A DNA stretch of 54,171 nt from a virus. The stretch is taken from IMG/VR virus record IMGVR_UViG_3300008110_000118, positions 1-54,171 of that record. One strand, written 5' to 3'. The notes under the pieces are model-generated. The model saw only the letters and a list, made by a program, of their open reading frames with translations, did not search any database and was not told where the DNA came from. Position numbers and translations under genes: made by a program. Below are positions 29,897 through 39,862 of this stretch, piece by piece (position 1 is the stretch's first letter; each line of letters opens with the position of its first letter).

Positions 29897-32800
29897 TCAG
29901 TTAATTGTGTTTCCGCAGGTATCTTTGATAGATCCCTTATTTGTAGTAAGACTATTGCTAATATTATTAATCAATTGTTGAAGAGTTAAAGTAGTAGAGT
30001 TCTTATATTCATTCAACCAATATCTTAATTCAGTTATAGTAGGTGGTCTTCCAGATCTTGATACAAATGTTGATTTTATATTTGCCGAAACGTTATTCCA
30101 ACTATCTCCACCAATAATATTTGATGCAGAATATCCAATTCTTACTGCTCCATTACCACCGTTACCTCCTCTATTTCTTCTGGATCCTCCACCTCCTCCA
30201 CCACCATAATTACCACCATTTCCACCAGTTCGTTTTCCATCAACTCTAGCAACTCCAAATGCACCTATAGTTCCAGTTAATGATGCCCCGTTACCTCCAG
30301 AACCTCCACATACAGTACAAGTATCTAATTCTGCTGCATGACCAGCATTAGATCCATTCAATAATCCAGCTCCTCCACCATAACCACCTCTAGCGTGTGT
30401 ATCACTTTGCATTCTTTGACCATTTTCTCCATAATCTAATCCTCCAGATCCACCCGGACTGAAACTTCCACCAGTTCCTCCAGATGCTCTTATAGTTCCA
30501 CAAGCACTAGTTCCTCCTGTTTTTCCTAGATTATCCGAACTTGTAGTTCCTTGTGCTCCCAATCCTCCCTCACCAACAATAACTGTAACAGTTTCTCCTG
30601 GATTTACACCTAAAGTTCCAGATTTAATGCCACCACCGCCACCACCACCGCCACCTGAAGTTCCAGTGTTATCTAATGAAGTTCCACCACCTCCACCGCC
30701 TCCAATACATAAAACATTTAAACTCGTTACACCAGAAGGTACTATCCAACTAAAAGTTCCGGGAGTTGTAAAATCTACCACATTTGAAGATGATGTGGTG
30801 TTAGATTTCATTGAATTATTAATATTTGATCCACTCAAACTATTGAAATAATACTGCCCATCTTCTCCTAATGTACATATTGCATCTACACCAGTATCGA
30901 TAGGTAAATTTTGAACAGAATTCTGACATGCTTGAGTTGAAATTGTCACTGATGCTTCTGGTGAATCTCCACTTGGACCAACTCCTACAACAGTATATGT
31001 TGTTCTTTGAGTAACTCCTTCTATAACAACTTGACCAGATGGTTCCACTGCCCCAAAGTTTGATCGAACAAAATTTGCATTTTGAGTAGACCAAGATATA
31101 GCAACATTTCCTCCATAAGGAACAGTTGTTGGGCTTGCTGCAATTTGTGCTGTAGTAATAGTTTGAATAGGTATAGTAACTGAGGATGGTACAGAACCTC
31201 CATCTGGACCATATGCAGTTATGGTATAGATTTTACTTTGAGTTACTCCAGATAAAAGAATACTTCCAGTAGTTTGAGCAGAACCAACTCCAAAGTTTGA
31301 TGATACTGAAGTTGCATATTCGCTATCCCAAGATAATACTAAATCTCCCCCATATGGGACTTGAGCAACAGATGCTGAAAGTCTTATTACTGGAGTTTTA
31401 TCTGGTATTGTAGTAAGTGTCCATTGTGCAGCAGTCGAATTGCCATTAGCAGTTAAAATTGAAACTACAGTATTTCTTACTTCAGAATACTCACCAGATG
31501 TCATATAGACTTCTACTGTCGTTCCTATTCCAACTGGAATATTAGTTCCAGTTATACCATTTACAAAAAGATATGAGTTTGGATTTGATGTACTAACTCT
31601 CAAGTTGCAATCCGATTCAGCAGGACCAGAAACAACAAAACTTGTTTTTTGTAATGTGTTTCTTGGTAAATTATCTAAATTAGTAAAACTAAATGGATCA
31701 ACAATACAGAATCTAACGGCACTAGAAAGGAACCAATTATCGCTTATGGTTTCACTAAAAATTGAATTCAAGTTTCTATTATCGCTTCCTGTTACAGAAA
31801 AGGTAGTTTGAACTTCTCCATTAGATGCTGGAGAAGATCTTACCTGAAGTGTTATACGATCTCCATTTCTTACATTATAACTATCTGAAGAATAATCTCT
31901 TACAGCTTCTAAAACTGAACTTGAATTTAATCTTTGTACTCTAAATTTACCAGGACTAGTTATAGATGCAACTGCTTCATCTCCTGGAGTCATTCCAGTC
32001 AATTCTATAGTATTACTGAAATAATCTTTATCTCTATCAACGCTATTTAAGTCGTTAAATTTAAATCTATCTGGAATAGTATCTACAATAGGAATTCTTG
32101 TTGTTACCGAATAACTTGCAGAAACAGTAGAAGTCTTTCCTATAATTCTTAATGTACCAGTATTTGTAGCACTATATTCGCTAGTGCTCAAAACACTTAA
32201 TGTAATAATATCTCCATTAAAAACTGGAAAAGTAGTTGAAGAAATATCAGAGTAATTTTTTACTGTGGTTAACCCTATGCCTGATAATACTCTTTGTACT
32301 TTGAAAAATACTCCCCTTCCTTCTATAAGAGCGGTCATTTCAACATTATTATCTGCTCCACTCAAAGTTATAGAATTACTTTCATATGAAACATTTGGAG
32401 TAGCATTAATTACATTTGTAAAAGAAAATGGATTTACAGTAGTGTCTGCTTCTCTTGTTGTTATACTATAAGTAGTAGAATAAGTTCCAACTAAAACTTG
32501 AGTTGTTGATGTTCTACCATAAAGAGATGATGATACACCAACCATCTGGATAGTATCACCAGTTAATACTAATCCAGAATATACAGGAGAACCGCCATTA
32601 ATTCTAATTGATGATATTCCTGAATTAACGATTATTTGAGTTGGTACTGAAGGTTCTAACCCTCCCAACGTTACTATATTACTAGATGCTGCAGATCTTA
32701 TCTCTAAATTAGAAGAATTATTAAAAGTAAAAGGATCTGGAGTTGAATCTTTGGATCTAGTTACAATTCTCCATTCAGAAAATCTCTTACCAACTCTTAC

Positions 32801-33115
32801 ATTTGTAGAATACGTTTTAAAGAAATCTGCATCGGTTCCAGATGAAGTTTGAACCTGTACAGAAATATAATCATTATTTTTTATAAATTGAGGTAAAGTA
32901 GAAAAGGGACTTCCATTTACAGATAAAGAAAAACCCGTTCCTACAGTAACTTTTGCTCTATTATTAAGTCCAGTAATAGTTGTTATACCAGTTGTATATG
33001 CCAGTCCTGGTGTGGCGTTGCTAATATTAGTAAAAGAAAAATCATTAGGCCAATCATCCAAAGTTCCTCTCCAAGAGTACTCTGATGCACCCCCAACCGC
33101 GCCTAGAAGTGGCAT
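29897..33115 (-). CDS. Structural protein with Ig-like repeats and glycine-rich domain, 1072 aa
   Basis: Five repeats of about 100-120 residues each begin F-x-F-x-(D/N) (FSFTNISNATPGLAY, FTFNNSSNLE, FSFTNVINATPNVSY, FKFNDLNSVD, FSFTNLDNLP). Two Ig-like repeats follow, each with SxxxVPYGG (about 600-760), then a glycine-rich domain introduced by FTTPGTFSWIVPSGVTSLNV with poly-Gly runs (about 815-1000), and a C-terminal helical region (SGRPPTITELRYWLNEYKNS). The glycine-rich part resembles polyglycine adhesin tips. Probably a tail or surface adhesin. Confidence 0.8.
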   Translation of the reverse strand: MPLLGAVGGASEYSWRGTLDDWPNDFSFTNISNATPGLAYTTGITTITGLNNRAKVTVGTGFSLSVNGSPFSTLPQFIKNNDYISVQVQTSSGTDADFFKTYSTNVRVGKRFSEWRIVTRSKDSTPDPFTFNNSSNLEIRSAASSNIVTLGGLEPSVPTQIIVNSGISSIRINGGSPVYSGLVLTGDTIQMVGVSSSLYGRTSTTQVLVGTYSTTYSITTREADTTVNPFSFTNVINATPNVSYESNSITLSGADNNVEMTALIEGRGVFFKVQRVLSGIGLTTVKNYSDISSTTFPVFNGDIITLSVLSTSEYSATNTGTLRIIGKTSTVSASYSVTTRIPIVDTIPDRFKFNDLNSVDRDKDYFSNTIELTGMTPGDEAVASITSPGKFRVQRLNSSSVLEAVRDYSSDSYNVRNGDRITLQVRSSPASNGEVQTTFSVTGSDNRNLNSIFSETISDNWFLSSAVRFCIVDPFSFTNLDNLPRNTLQKTSFVVSGPAESDCNLRVSTSNPNSYLFVNGITGTNIPVGIGTTVEVYMTSGEYSEVRNTVVSILTANGNSTAAQWTLTTIPDKTPVIRLSASVAQVPYGGDLVLSWDSEYATSVSSNFGVGSAQTTGSILLSGVTQSKIYTITAYGPDGGSVPSSVTIPIQTITTAQIAASPTTVPYGGNVAISWSTQNANFVRSNFGAVEPSGQVVIEGVTQRTTYTVVGVGPSGDSPEASVTISTQACQNSVQNLPIDTGVDAICTLGEDGQYYFNSLSGSNINNSMKSNTTSSSNVVDFTTPGTFSWIVPSGVTSLNVLCIGGGGGGGTSLDNTGTSGGGGGGGGGIKSGTLGVNPGETVTVIVGEGGLGAQGTTSSDNLGKTGGTSACGTIRASGGTGGSFSPGGSGGLDYGENGQRMQSDTHARGGYGGGAGLLNGSNAGHAAELDTCTVCGGSGGNGASLTGTIGAFGVARVDGKRTGGNGGNYGGGGGGGSRRNRGGNGGNGAVRIGYSASNIIGGDSWNNVSANIKSTFVSRSGRPPTITELRYWLNEYKNSTTLTLQQLINNISNSLTTNKGSIKDTCGNTIN

Positions 33116-33129
33116 ATATTATATCCTCC

Positions 33130-36100
33130 TTATGCGTACTGAGACTGAGAATAGAGAACTGTAAATGTATTATTTGCAGTCTTTATGATAACGTAAGTAT
33201 ATACATCAATGCTATTTGCATTTCCTGACGTTATTTGTGATCCACCATAATATCTAGGGGTTACTGTTAAACCGTCAATTTGAACTGTGGAATTATAATA
33301 TGGAATAGGACCTTGTGAAGTCATAATAGCAACCGTCATAGAATCGCCAACTTCTAAGAAGCTATTGAGAGTCTGAGAAGGACCACCTCTAAAGTTTATA
33401 GTCCAGTTTCCTTGAGCATTAGATGTAAAGTAATAAACATTATTATCTCCAAGATCAATATTAGTAACGCCAGTAGTCAGAATTCCTGCACTAACTGTTG
33501 CTTTTTCAATAATCTCAAACAATCTAAGGGTTCCATTGACAGCCATAGAACCTTCAACATATAATCCATAACCCGCTTTTGCACTGGTAGTTCCAACGCC
33601 AATAGGAGTATTGGTATGAATACCAATAGCATCAGGTTGCCATCTGCTATCAACGTTAAATAAGAATCTTCCATCTCCACTAAAAGAACCGATGAAGTTT
33701 CCTGTAGCACTATTGACAACAATATCGGTAGTATTTGTTTGAGTGCTGATTAAACCAAACTTTTTCCATTGATTATCTGAAGTATAAGTCCAACCAAGGG
33801 TCCCACCAGATTCTGGAGTTGCATTATAAACAACATCACCAATATTTCCAGAAACAGAAGGAGTTGAAATTCCTACAGTATATTTTCTAGAAATTGTTGC
33901 ATCACCCTGAATAAACAGAGAATTTGCTTCAATACCTTTATCTGAAGTAGATGTAAGTTTATTGTTGAAGATTACCGGACCACCGAATGATGAAACGAGA
34001 TTTCCATCAGATCCACCTTCAACTTTGATTGATCTATCGACAGTAATTTCTGAAGATGATTGATAACTAAATCCAATTTGCTCAGCATTATTGGAAATTT
34101 CCTCACCAGTTACTGTTGGAATTGGAGAATCAAATACTTCAACTGTTCCATTTGAAGCGTTGGTTTTTGTATTTCCAACATAAAAGTCACCTTCACTGTT
34201 CATCCCAGTAAAGATTATGATACCACCATCAAACTTAAATGTTTGAGAGAGAAGTTCTTCCTGTGGAGAAAGAATTCTATCTTGTCTGTCTGGAAGTGCG
34301 GTAGAATAATTACCAGGACCAAATCCAAGGTATTCAAAAGTATGCCCAGATGCACGAATGATAGAGTTTCTACGAAGTTCAATAGGACGTGGTTTGATTC
34401 TTCTAACTATAGATCCCGTTAAATGAGTTTCTCTCGCAGTTCCAAATAATCCTCTGAATACTGAAACATTATTGCTAGTTACTGTAGATCTTACTCTAAA
34501 GATCTCACTATCAATTAAAAGATAATCTCCGATCTTAAGATCCAATAATGAAGTATCTAAAGTAATTGTAGTTGTTGTTACATTATTGATTGGTCCAAGT
34601 AAGTTGGAAGTTAAATTAGCATATTCTGCAACCAATCTTCCAGCAATATTTTCATTCTCATTAGTAGTTTTTCCACCATTAGGGGAGAATCCTGTTGGAT
34701 GAACATAAATTGTTCCAGTTGTTGCTGGAGAAGATGCCCCTACGCCAACATTAACAGAGAATGAAGTTAAACTATTAACTTTTTTAACTACAAATTCTCG
34801 ATTATATAAAGAACTATTTGCTCCACTAATTAAAGTCTTATTATCAACTTTTAATCCATGGTTTGATGATGTAACAAATGTTGCAATTCCACTTGTATTA
34901 TCATAAGTTAAAGAACTTACAGATAAAGTAGGACCAACAAGAGTTAGATTACCAGTTTTGGCATAGGTTAAACCAATACCAATGGTTTCCCTTGGACTAA
35001 TAGCAGTGATTGATTGAAGTTCAATCTGCTTATCTCTACCATTAGAAATTCCAGTGATTCTATAGTAGTTGTTATAACCATCGTAATCATCAAAATTAAT
35101 ATCGGTTATTCTAACAGTGTCTCCAACATTGCTGTAAATTCTGCTTACAGAAACTATGGCAGGAACGTGTCCAGTTGTTGTTGCGGTTCCAGTTAATGCA
35201 AAAGTATTTCCTACACCAGCAGCACTTCCTCCATCAATAATTTCTACACCAGTTACTGAACCATTAACTGCAGTAACTCTTGCTGTTGCATTTTTTCCAA
35301 AAGCGGGATTTGAAGAATCTAATTTTACGTTGAAAAATACTTCGGTTCCGATACCAGTTCCATAGTTTGAACCAGGATTGATAATAGAAACTTCAATGAT
35401 TCTATTGAGTCCATGATCGATAGATGTATAGACTGTATGAGCAGTTCCTGCACTATTGGAAAGAATATTTGTTATTCCAATTCCAATTTTAAAATCTTCA
35501 GTCCATCTTGAAATAGTTTCTCTGGTTAAACTCTTTTGTGGATCATTAATAACAACTTGTCCAACTGGTTCTGCTATTGCAAAAGATGAAGTTGGTTTTG
35601 GATCAGATACAATATTGTCTCTATTTAATTGTGGGTAGAGATATTGAACTGGTTGACTAAGTTGATAGTCTGAAAAAGGTGAAATTGTTGGACTAGATGA
35701 TGAATTGACAACGGTTAAATGATAAACTCCATCTTTTTGTCCTGGAACATACTTTTGAATTTCTTTTGACTTATAAACTTGATAATTAGCAAATAAGGTT
35801 TTCTTTTTGAATCTAGGAAGATTCTTGTTTCTTGTAAATGTGGAACTTGAGAATGTTCCTGGATTATTATCTAAATCATAACTAAAATGTTTAGAGCTGC
35901 TAATTCCAGTTACTGTAAATGTCCCATTAAATGAACTATTTGCAATTCCTGTGGGATTATTGCTACTTGCAATATTAATAATTTCAACTTGAGATCCAAT
36001 TTTTAATTCGTGTGGAACTTCTGTAATAACATTAGCAACATTATTTGCCCAACGAGCATCTGCAATAATTCTAAAGTTTCTTAATTCCGTTGAATTTGAA

Positions 36101-38595
36101 AGAGTAGATGTTGTATTGCTGTATTGATATGCAACTTCAGCATCAGTGAGACCAATTGTATTATTAGATTCTTGAATAATAAATCCTTCAATGGGGGGTC
36201 TAGCAGTTACAGGAGAATCTGATGGAATTACATATCTAAACTTATACAGAGAATCTTCAAGATTTCTATTATCTACTTTTCTTGTAATAAATGTTCTAGC
36301 AGTAGCATTTCCAAGTCCAGATGTTCCAAGGTTTTGAATTACTGGATAAATGCTATTGTTTGCTGTAGATGCGACACTTACATACCACTGATTTTGTGTA
36401 GAATCCCATTGAATAGGATGTGCAATATCTCCACTCTTTTTATCTGATACTCTACTTACAATTTTTAATACCCCACCTTTATTATTGATGGTTATTGGTT
36501 TATCATTTACTGCATCATTATATGTTTGCGCTAACTTAATCTGATTTCCGCTAGCAATACTAATTCCACTAGTGATTACATAATAAACCTGATTTGCAAT
36601 CAGTCCATCGGGAAGATGTCCATTTGATGAAATTACTCTAATAGATTCTCCATTGATAAAAGCGTGATTGCTTTTTAATGTGATAACATTATTACTAATA
36701 AAATTAATTCCAACAGATGTTCTACCAACTTCATATGATTTTTCTGCAGTTAATTCTTTAATAGATCCTGCAGTATTTGGCATCACAATTCTTGCCGAAT
36801 ACTGAGTTGTAACGCCACTATTGGTAACTAAAAGATTAAGATCATCATTTGATTTTGCACCAATTCTATATCCTTCAATTACGTGATTGGGTGGAATACT
36901 TTCATTAGTTTCATTATAAAGATAGAGTCTATATGTATTACCTACGCTTACAATTTTAGGTACATCTAAAGATAAGAATTCAAAATTAGAATCTTTTGGT
37001 TCGTATTGCTTTGGTGGAATAATGTGAGTGATATATCCAACATCATCTCTAGAAAATGCACTAGATCTATATCCAGAAGAAACTAAAGATCTTGCTCCAA
37101 AGTTTGAGTTGGAGTTAGTAATAGATAAATCGCCACCAGATTCTGCCAAGAAGTGTTGAGCATAACCAATAGCAAAGACGGAAACTACCTGAATAAAGGA
37201 ATCATTAGACGCTTTAATATGGTAGTTTTCATAGTTAGGTTTAAATCTTGCTCTAGAATCGGATTGAATATTTTCATTTCCAGATGCTGTTTTATCTCTA
37301 TATGTTCCACTAACGGGATCATATTTAACAAAAGCATTGGGATCTTTCTGAAGTCCAATACCAGTGTATTGTGCAACAACCATAGACTTAAATCCAGTTG
37401 CCTTAGATCCATCTGCGTGAAGACCACACATTCCATATACGGAACGGAGAGAACAGTTAAAGACGTATGGAGAAGCAGAAGTAACTGTATCAACAATAAT
37501 GCTAAAGGTTGCTCCAGTTACTGGTGGTAATGGATTTACTGGTGAGTTTTGTAAATTATATTGAATAACATTATCACCTAATTTTTCTGAGATTACATAT
37601 TGACCATCATATCCTTTTGCACCAACGCCTTGAATCTTGATTGGAGTATCTACATCTGCACCATCAAGAGGTTGCGCTAAAGTTACTGTAACCGTAGTAG
37701 ATGAAGTTGATCCATCTCCAGCACGAATGCTTGTAATTCCTACAACATCTCCTGCAGAACCAACTATTCTATATTCGTCTACTTTTGGTTCAATATCAAG
37801 AGCAGTAGAAAGAAATTCTGGAGTAATAGCACGACCACTAGATTGTCCATAAACTCTACCAACCTTCTCATAGTAAAAATCTAAATCAGTTTTAGTTGAA
37901 CTAAAGGTTTGGAAATCATCATTGATAGATATTGGATTTACGCCATCCGCATATTCAAAAACTGTTAATTTGCTATGTGAGAAATTGGGAACAAATGTGT
38001 TAATTGTATAGTCTTTAAAGCAGAGTGTATTTGGATCCGCATCAAAAATACTAAACTGCCAAAGATAACAAGAACCAGTTAAACGGAAAATTGCAGATCT
38101 TTCAATGTTGGGATTTTCTGGATCTGGAACATACTTTGGTCTAATCTTAGTCTTACGGAGATCAAGACCAACAATAGATGTTCCTCTTGGAACTATAACT
38201 CCACCGTGAATACTATTAATTTTATAGAGAATATTATCGTCTGAATCTAAATTAAAGTTTGCTGTTAGATCAAATGGTGGCATATTATTAGATTGCTCGC
38301 CGCTTCTCAATCTAAAATTATTTTGACCATCTGGAATCCAACCTGGACGATTATCTACAATATGCTCACCAGGATAGAGCAAAATTGTAGTTCTTCCAAA
38401 TCTATCGTTATTTTTTCCTTTCTGATATGAAAATCTTGCTGCTTCAATAAGTGCTCTTTGAATAGTTTTGAAAGGTCTTGTCAGGGAGTTGCCCTGATTT
38501 TCAACACTATCCGTAGAATCAATGCTTGAAGGATCGACGTAAAGTATTTCTCCTTTTACGTTCTTCAAAAAGTTTTCGAGTCTGCTAAGCCCCAT
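33130..38595 (-). CDS. Very large conserved cyanophage structural protein, 1821 aa
   Basis: The N-terminus (MGLSRLENFLKNVKGEILYV, then DSVENQGNSLTRPFKTIQRA) is one I recognise from a large virion protein common to T4-like cyanophages. Residues 50-250 look like a beta-helix domain (TSIVGLDLRKTKIRPKYVPD), as in pectate-lyase-like fibres. Later regions are beta-rich modules and the C-terminus is a globular 150-residue part (ending TFTVLYSQSQYA). It is probably part of the baseplate or proximal fibre. It starts just after a terminator and a late promoter. Confidence 0.82.
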   Translation of the reverse strand: MGLSRLENFLKNVKGEILYVDPSSIDSTDSVENQGNSLTRPFKTIQRALIEAARFSYQKGKNNDRFGRTTILLYPGEHIVDNRPGWIPDGQNNFRLRSGEQSNNMPPFDLTANFNLDSDDNILYKINSIHGGVIVPRGTSIVGLDLRKTKIRPKYVPDPENPNIERSAIFRLTGSCYLWQFSIFDADPNTLCFKDYTINTFVPNFSHSKLTVFEYADGVNPISINDDFQTFSSTKTDLDFYYEKVGRVYGQSSGRAITPEFLSTALDIEPKVDEYRIVGSAGDVVGITSIRAGDGSTSSTTVTVTLAQPLDGADVDTPIKIQGVGAKGYDGQYVISEKLGDNVIQYNLQNSPVNPLPPVTGATFSIIVDTVTSASPYVFNCSLRSVYGMCGLHADGSKATGFKSMVVAQYTGIGLQKDPNAFVKYDPVSGTYRDKTASGNENIQSDSRARFKPNYENYHIKASNDSFIQVVSVFAIGYAQHFLAESGGDLSITNSNSNFGARSLVSSGYRSSAFSRDDVGYITHIIPPKQYEPKDSNFEFLSLDVPKIVSVGNTYRLYLYNETNESIPPNHVIEGYRIGAKSNDDLNLLVTNSGVTTQYSARIVMPNTAGSIKELTAEKSYEVGRTSVGINFISNNVITLKSNHAFINGESIRVISSNGHLPDGLIANQVYYVITSGISIASGNQIKLAQTYNDAVNDKPITINNKGGVLKIVSRVSDKKSGDIAHPIQWDSTQNQWYVSVASTANNSIYPVIQNLGTSGLGNATARTFITRKVDNRNLEDSLYKFRYVIPSDSPVTARPPIEGFIIQESNNTIGLTDAEVAYQYSNTTSTLSNSTELRNFRIIADARWANNVANVITEVPHELKIGSQVEIINIASSNNPTGIANSSFNGTFTVTGISSSKHFSYDLDNNPGTFSSSTFTRNKNLPRFKKKTLFANYQVYKSKEIQKYVPGQKDGVYHLTVVNSSSSPTISPFSDYQLSQPVQYLYPQLNRDNIVSDPKPTSSFAIAEPVGQVVINDPQKSLTRETISRWTEDFKIGIGITNILSNSAGTAHTVYTSIDHGLNRIIEVSIINPGSNYGTGIGTEVFFNVKLDSSNPAFGKNATARVTAVNGSVTGVEIIDGGSAAGVGNTFALTGTATTTGHVPAIVSVSRIYSNVGDTVRITDINFDDYDGYNNYYRITGISNGRDKQIELQSITAISPRETIGIGLTYAKTGNLTLVGPTLSVSSLTYDNTSGIATFVTSSNHGLKVDNKTLISGANSSLYNREFVVKKVNSLTSFSVNVGVGASSPATTGTIYVHPTGFSPNGGKTTNENENIAGRLVAEYANLTSNLLGPINNVTTTTITLDTSLLDLKIGDYLLIDSEIFRVRSTVTSNNVSVFRGLFGTARETHLTGSIVRRIKPRPIELRRNSIIRASGHTFEYLGFGPGNYSTALPDRQDRILSPQEELLSQTFKFDGGIIIFTGMNSEGDFYVGNTKTNASNGTVEVFDSPIPTVTGEEISNNAEQIGFSYQSSSEITVDRSIKVEGGSDGNLVSSFGGPVIFNNKLTSTSDKGIEANSLFIQGDATISRKYTVGISTPSVSGNIGDVVYNATPESGGTLGWTYTSDNQWKKFGLISTQTNTTDIVVNSATGNFIGSFSGDGRFLFNVDSRWQPDAIGIHTNTPIGVGTTSAKAGYGLYVEGSMAVNGTLRLFEIIEKATVSAGILTTGVTNIDLGDNNVYYFTSNAQGNWTINFRGGPSQTLNSFLEVGDSMTVAIMTSQGPIPYYNSTVQIDGLTVTPRYYGGSQITSGNANSIDVYTYVIIKTANNTFTVLYSQSQYA

Positions 38596-38626
38596 TTTCT
38601 AGTCTATATGAAGTTCCGTTATAGAT

Positions 38627-38634
38627 TATTTATT
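38627..38634 (-). promoter_or_regulatory. T4-type late promoter octamer AATAAATA
   Basis: The minus strand reads GTGAATAAATAATC, 32 bases before ATG 38595 and immediately after the rho-independent terminator. It would start the second late module (1821-aa and 1072-aa proteins). Confidence 0.68.
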
Positions 38635-38637
38635 CAC

Positions 38638-38664
38638 AAGAAAACCCCCAATTTCTTGGGGGTT
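38638..38664 (-). terminator. Rho-independent terminator after the Mom-like gene
   Basis: On the minus strand, AACCCCCAA pairs with TTGGGGGTT around a 4-base loop (9-bp stem, 38643-38664) and is followed by TTCTT. It lies 20 bases after the stop of the Mom-like gene and separates the tRNA unit from the late fibre module. Confidence 0.85.
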
Positions 38665-38684
38665 CTCAAGTCACACTTTTTGGG

Positions 38685-39326
38685 TCACTGTAACGATTCA
38701 GTATCGTCTTTATTATTATACCACTTTTGTTCTTCCCAAGTCAAGCGTTTTTGTAATTCTTTATCAAATATCATTAGATATCTGTGTTTTCTACTACGAT
38801 CTTTCCATTCACCTTCTTCGCCTTTCATTTTTCCACGAGAGTGTTTAGTTCCGTCTGAATAATAGAAATCTTTTTTTCGATCCGTGAGACCGTAGTACTT
38901 AAAGTTGCAAGCGCGATAAATTGTACCAGAATGGTGATCTGAATCAGCATAAGAAAGGATTGCTTTAACTTCAGTATCTTTCCGAAATTGTCTAATCGCC
39001 TTTGACACAAACCAAGAAGTGATGTTATATTCTCGTGACTGCGTACTAGGTTCGATGCAAAGTCTTGAAAGTTCAAAGAGTCCTTGTTGTTCGTTTCGTT
39101 CAAGTCCAAATGCTCCTTTTGCAATTTCAGGTACAGGTAGTCCAGTAAAAATACAAACTCCTTGAAGACCACCAATATTCAAAGGAGAGAACTCATTTTT
39201 CTTGAAGAGTCCGTAGTTATAACCCGACTTAAAACTCTTTGAAATATCTTTGAGATAATGATAATGCAGTAAAAGTTCTTCTGCTTGCTTTTTGGAAACC
39301 TTATCTAGATAGAAGTCAGACTTCAT
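38685..39326 (-). CDS. Mom-like GNAT acyltransferase
   Basis: The core matches my memory of phage Mu Mom and relatives: GLFELSRLCIEPSTQSREYN, then WFVSKAIRQFR, then KAILSYADSDHHSGTIYRAC and NFKYYGLT. Mom converts adenine in phage DNA to a carbamoylmethyl derivative that blocks restriction enzymes. The protein is 213 residues, close to the usual length. It is the last gene before the terminator of the tRNA unit, so early expression is likely. The homology call is from motifs only; the modified base in this phage is unknown, and related members might act on other targets. Confidence 0.75.
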   Translation of the reverse strand: MKSDFYLDKVSKKQAEELLLHYHYLKDISKSFKSGYNYGLFKKNEFSPLNIGGLQGVCIFTGLPVPEIAKGAFGLERNEQQGLFELSRLCIEPSTQSREYNITSWFVSKAIRQFRKDTEVKAILSYADSDHHSGTIYRACNFKYYGLTDRKKDFYYSDGTKHSRGKMKGEEGEWKDRSRKHRYLMIFDKELQKRLTWEEQKWYNNKDDTESLQ

Positions 39327-39496
39327 TCAGGTTGCTTACATTCTAGCATATATTCTACAGTATTTGCCACGTCATTCATAGCATCACGAAGAAATGGTCT
39401 TTGACCAGATTCTTGTTTAACAATAGGTCTGCTATCATCAGTAAGAACCCAACGCCACTGCTTCATATCTTTACAATACCAGAGATTAATTTTCAT
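39323..39496 (-). CDS. Hypothetical protein, 57 aa
   Basis: I start at ATG 39496 (MKINLWYCKDMKQWRWVLTD), because the longer frame upstream runs antiparallel to sense in the 52-aa gene. The rest is a helical tail ending MLECKQPE. Its stop overlaps the Mom-like start. No family recognised. Confidence 0.65.
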   Translation of the reverse strand: MKINLWYCKDMKQWRWVLTDDSRPIVKQESGQRPFLRDAMNDVANTVEYMLECKQPE

Positions 39497-39644
39497 GTTT
39501 GAAATACTCCAATCTAATCCAGTTGATGAGGGCATTGATTTCCATCCGCTCTTGCTCAGAACATTCGAGAGCATCTTTAACTCTAGCATAACAGGTAAGT
39601 GCATCAATGGTGAGTTGTCTATCTTTTTGAGAAATAAGTGACAT
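39486..39644 (-). CDS. Small helical protein, 52 aa
   Basis: ATG 39644 (MSLISQKDRQLTIDALTCYA) is the first start that does not enter the tRNA-Ala gene. The product is all-helical and acidic. It lies 17 bases after tRNA-Ala. No family recognised. Confidence 0.6.
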   Translation of the reverse strand: MSLISQKDRQLTIDALTCYARVKDALECSEQERMEINALINWIRLEYFKHEN

Positions 39645-39661
39645 TAGAGTTATACGACTCA

Positions 39662-39734
39662 TGGAGAATAGGAGACTCGAACTCCTGACATCCTGCTTGC
39701 AAAGCAGGCGCACTACCAACTGTGCTAATTCCCC
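39662..39734 (-). tRNA. trnA(UGC): tRNA-Ala (UGC)
   Basis: 73 nt folding as a standard cloverleaf: acceptor GGGGAAT pairs with ATTCTCC (one G-T pair), anticodon stem CCTGC/GCAGG around TTTGCAA with anticodon TGC, T-arm GGAGTTCGAGTCTCC. Discriminator A; CCA is not encoded. Confidence 0.93.
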
Positions 39735-39739
39735 AAGGT

Positions 39740-39785
39740 GAGTCGGATATGATGATCCCGACTCTTATGATAGACATTGCCTATC
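39740..39785 (-). other. Two hairpins between tRNA-Thr and tRNA-Ala
   Basis: The 54-base spacer between the tRNAs holds GATAG-N7-CTATC (39769-39785) and GAGTCGG-N11-CCGACTC (39740-39764), perfect stems of 5 and 7 bp. They could guide RNase processing of the joint transcript. No function can be proved from sequence. Confidence 0.45.
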
Positions 39786-39788
39786 AAG

Positions 39789-39861
39789 AGCCCCCGACAA
39801 GACTTGAACTTGCGACAACCGCTTTACAAAAGCGGTGCTCTACCATCTGAGCTACAAGGGC
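39789..39861 (-). tRNA. trnT(UGU): tRNA-Thr (UGU)
   Basis: 73 nt; acceptor GCCCTTG pairs with CGGGGGC, D-arm GCTCAGATGGTAGAGC, anticodon stem CCGCT/AGCGG around TTTGTAA with anticodon TGT, T-loop TTCAAGT. Discriminator T; CCA is not encoded. Two G-T pairs in the acceptor. Confidence 0.92.
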
Positions 39862-39862
39862 A

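Noticed and set aside
30627-30851. Plus-strand frame with a poly-Pro start opposite the glycine-rich domain
   Set aside because: Poly-Pro is the antisense of the poly-Gly codons of the 1072-aa protein; no start signals.
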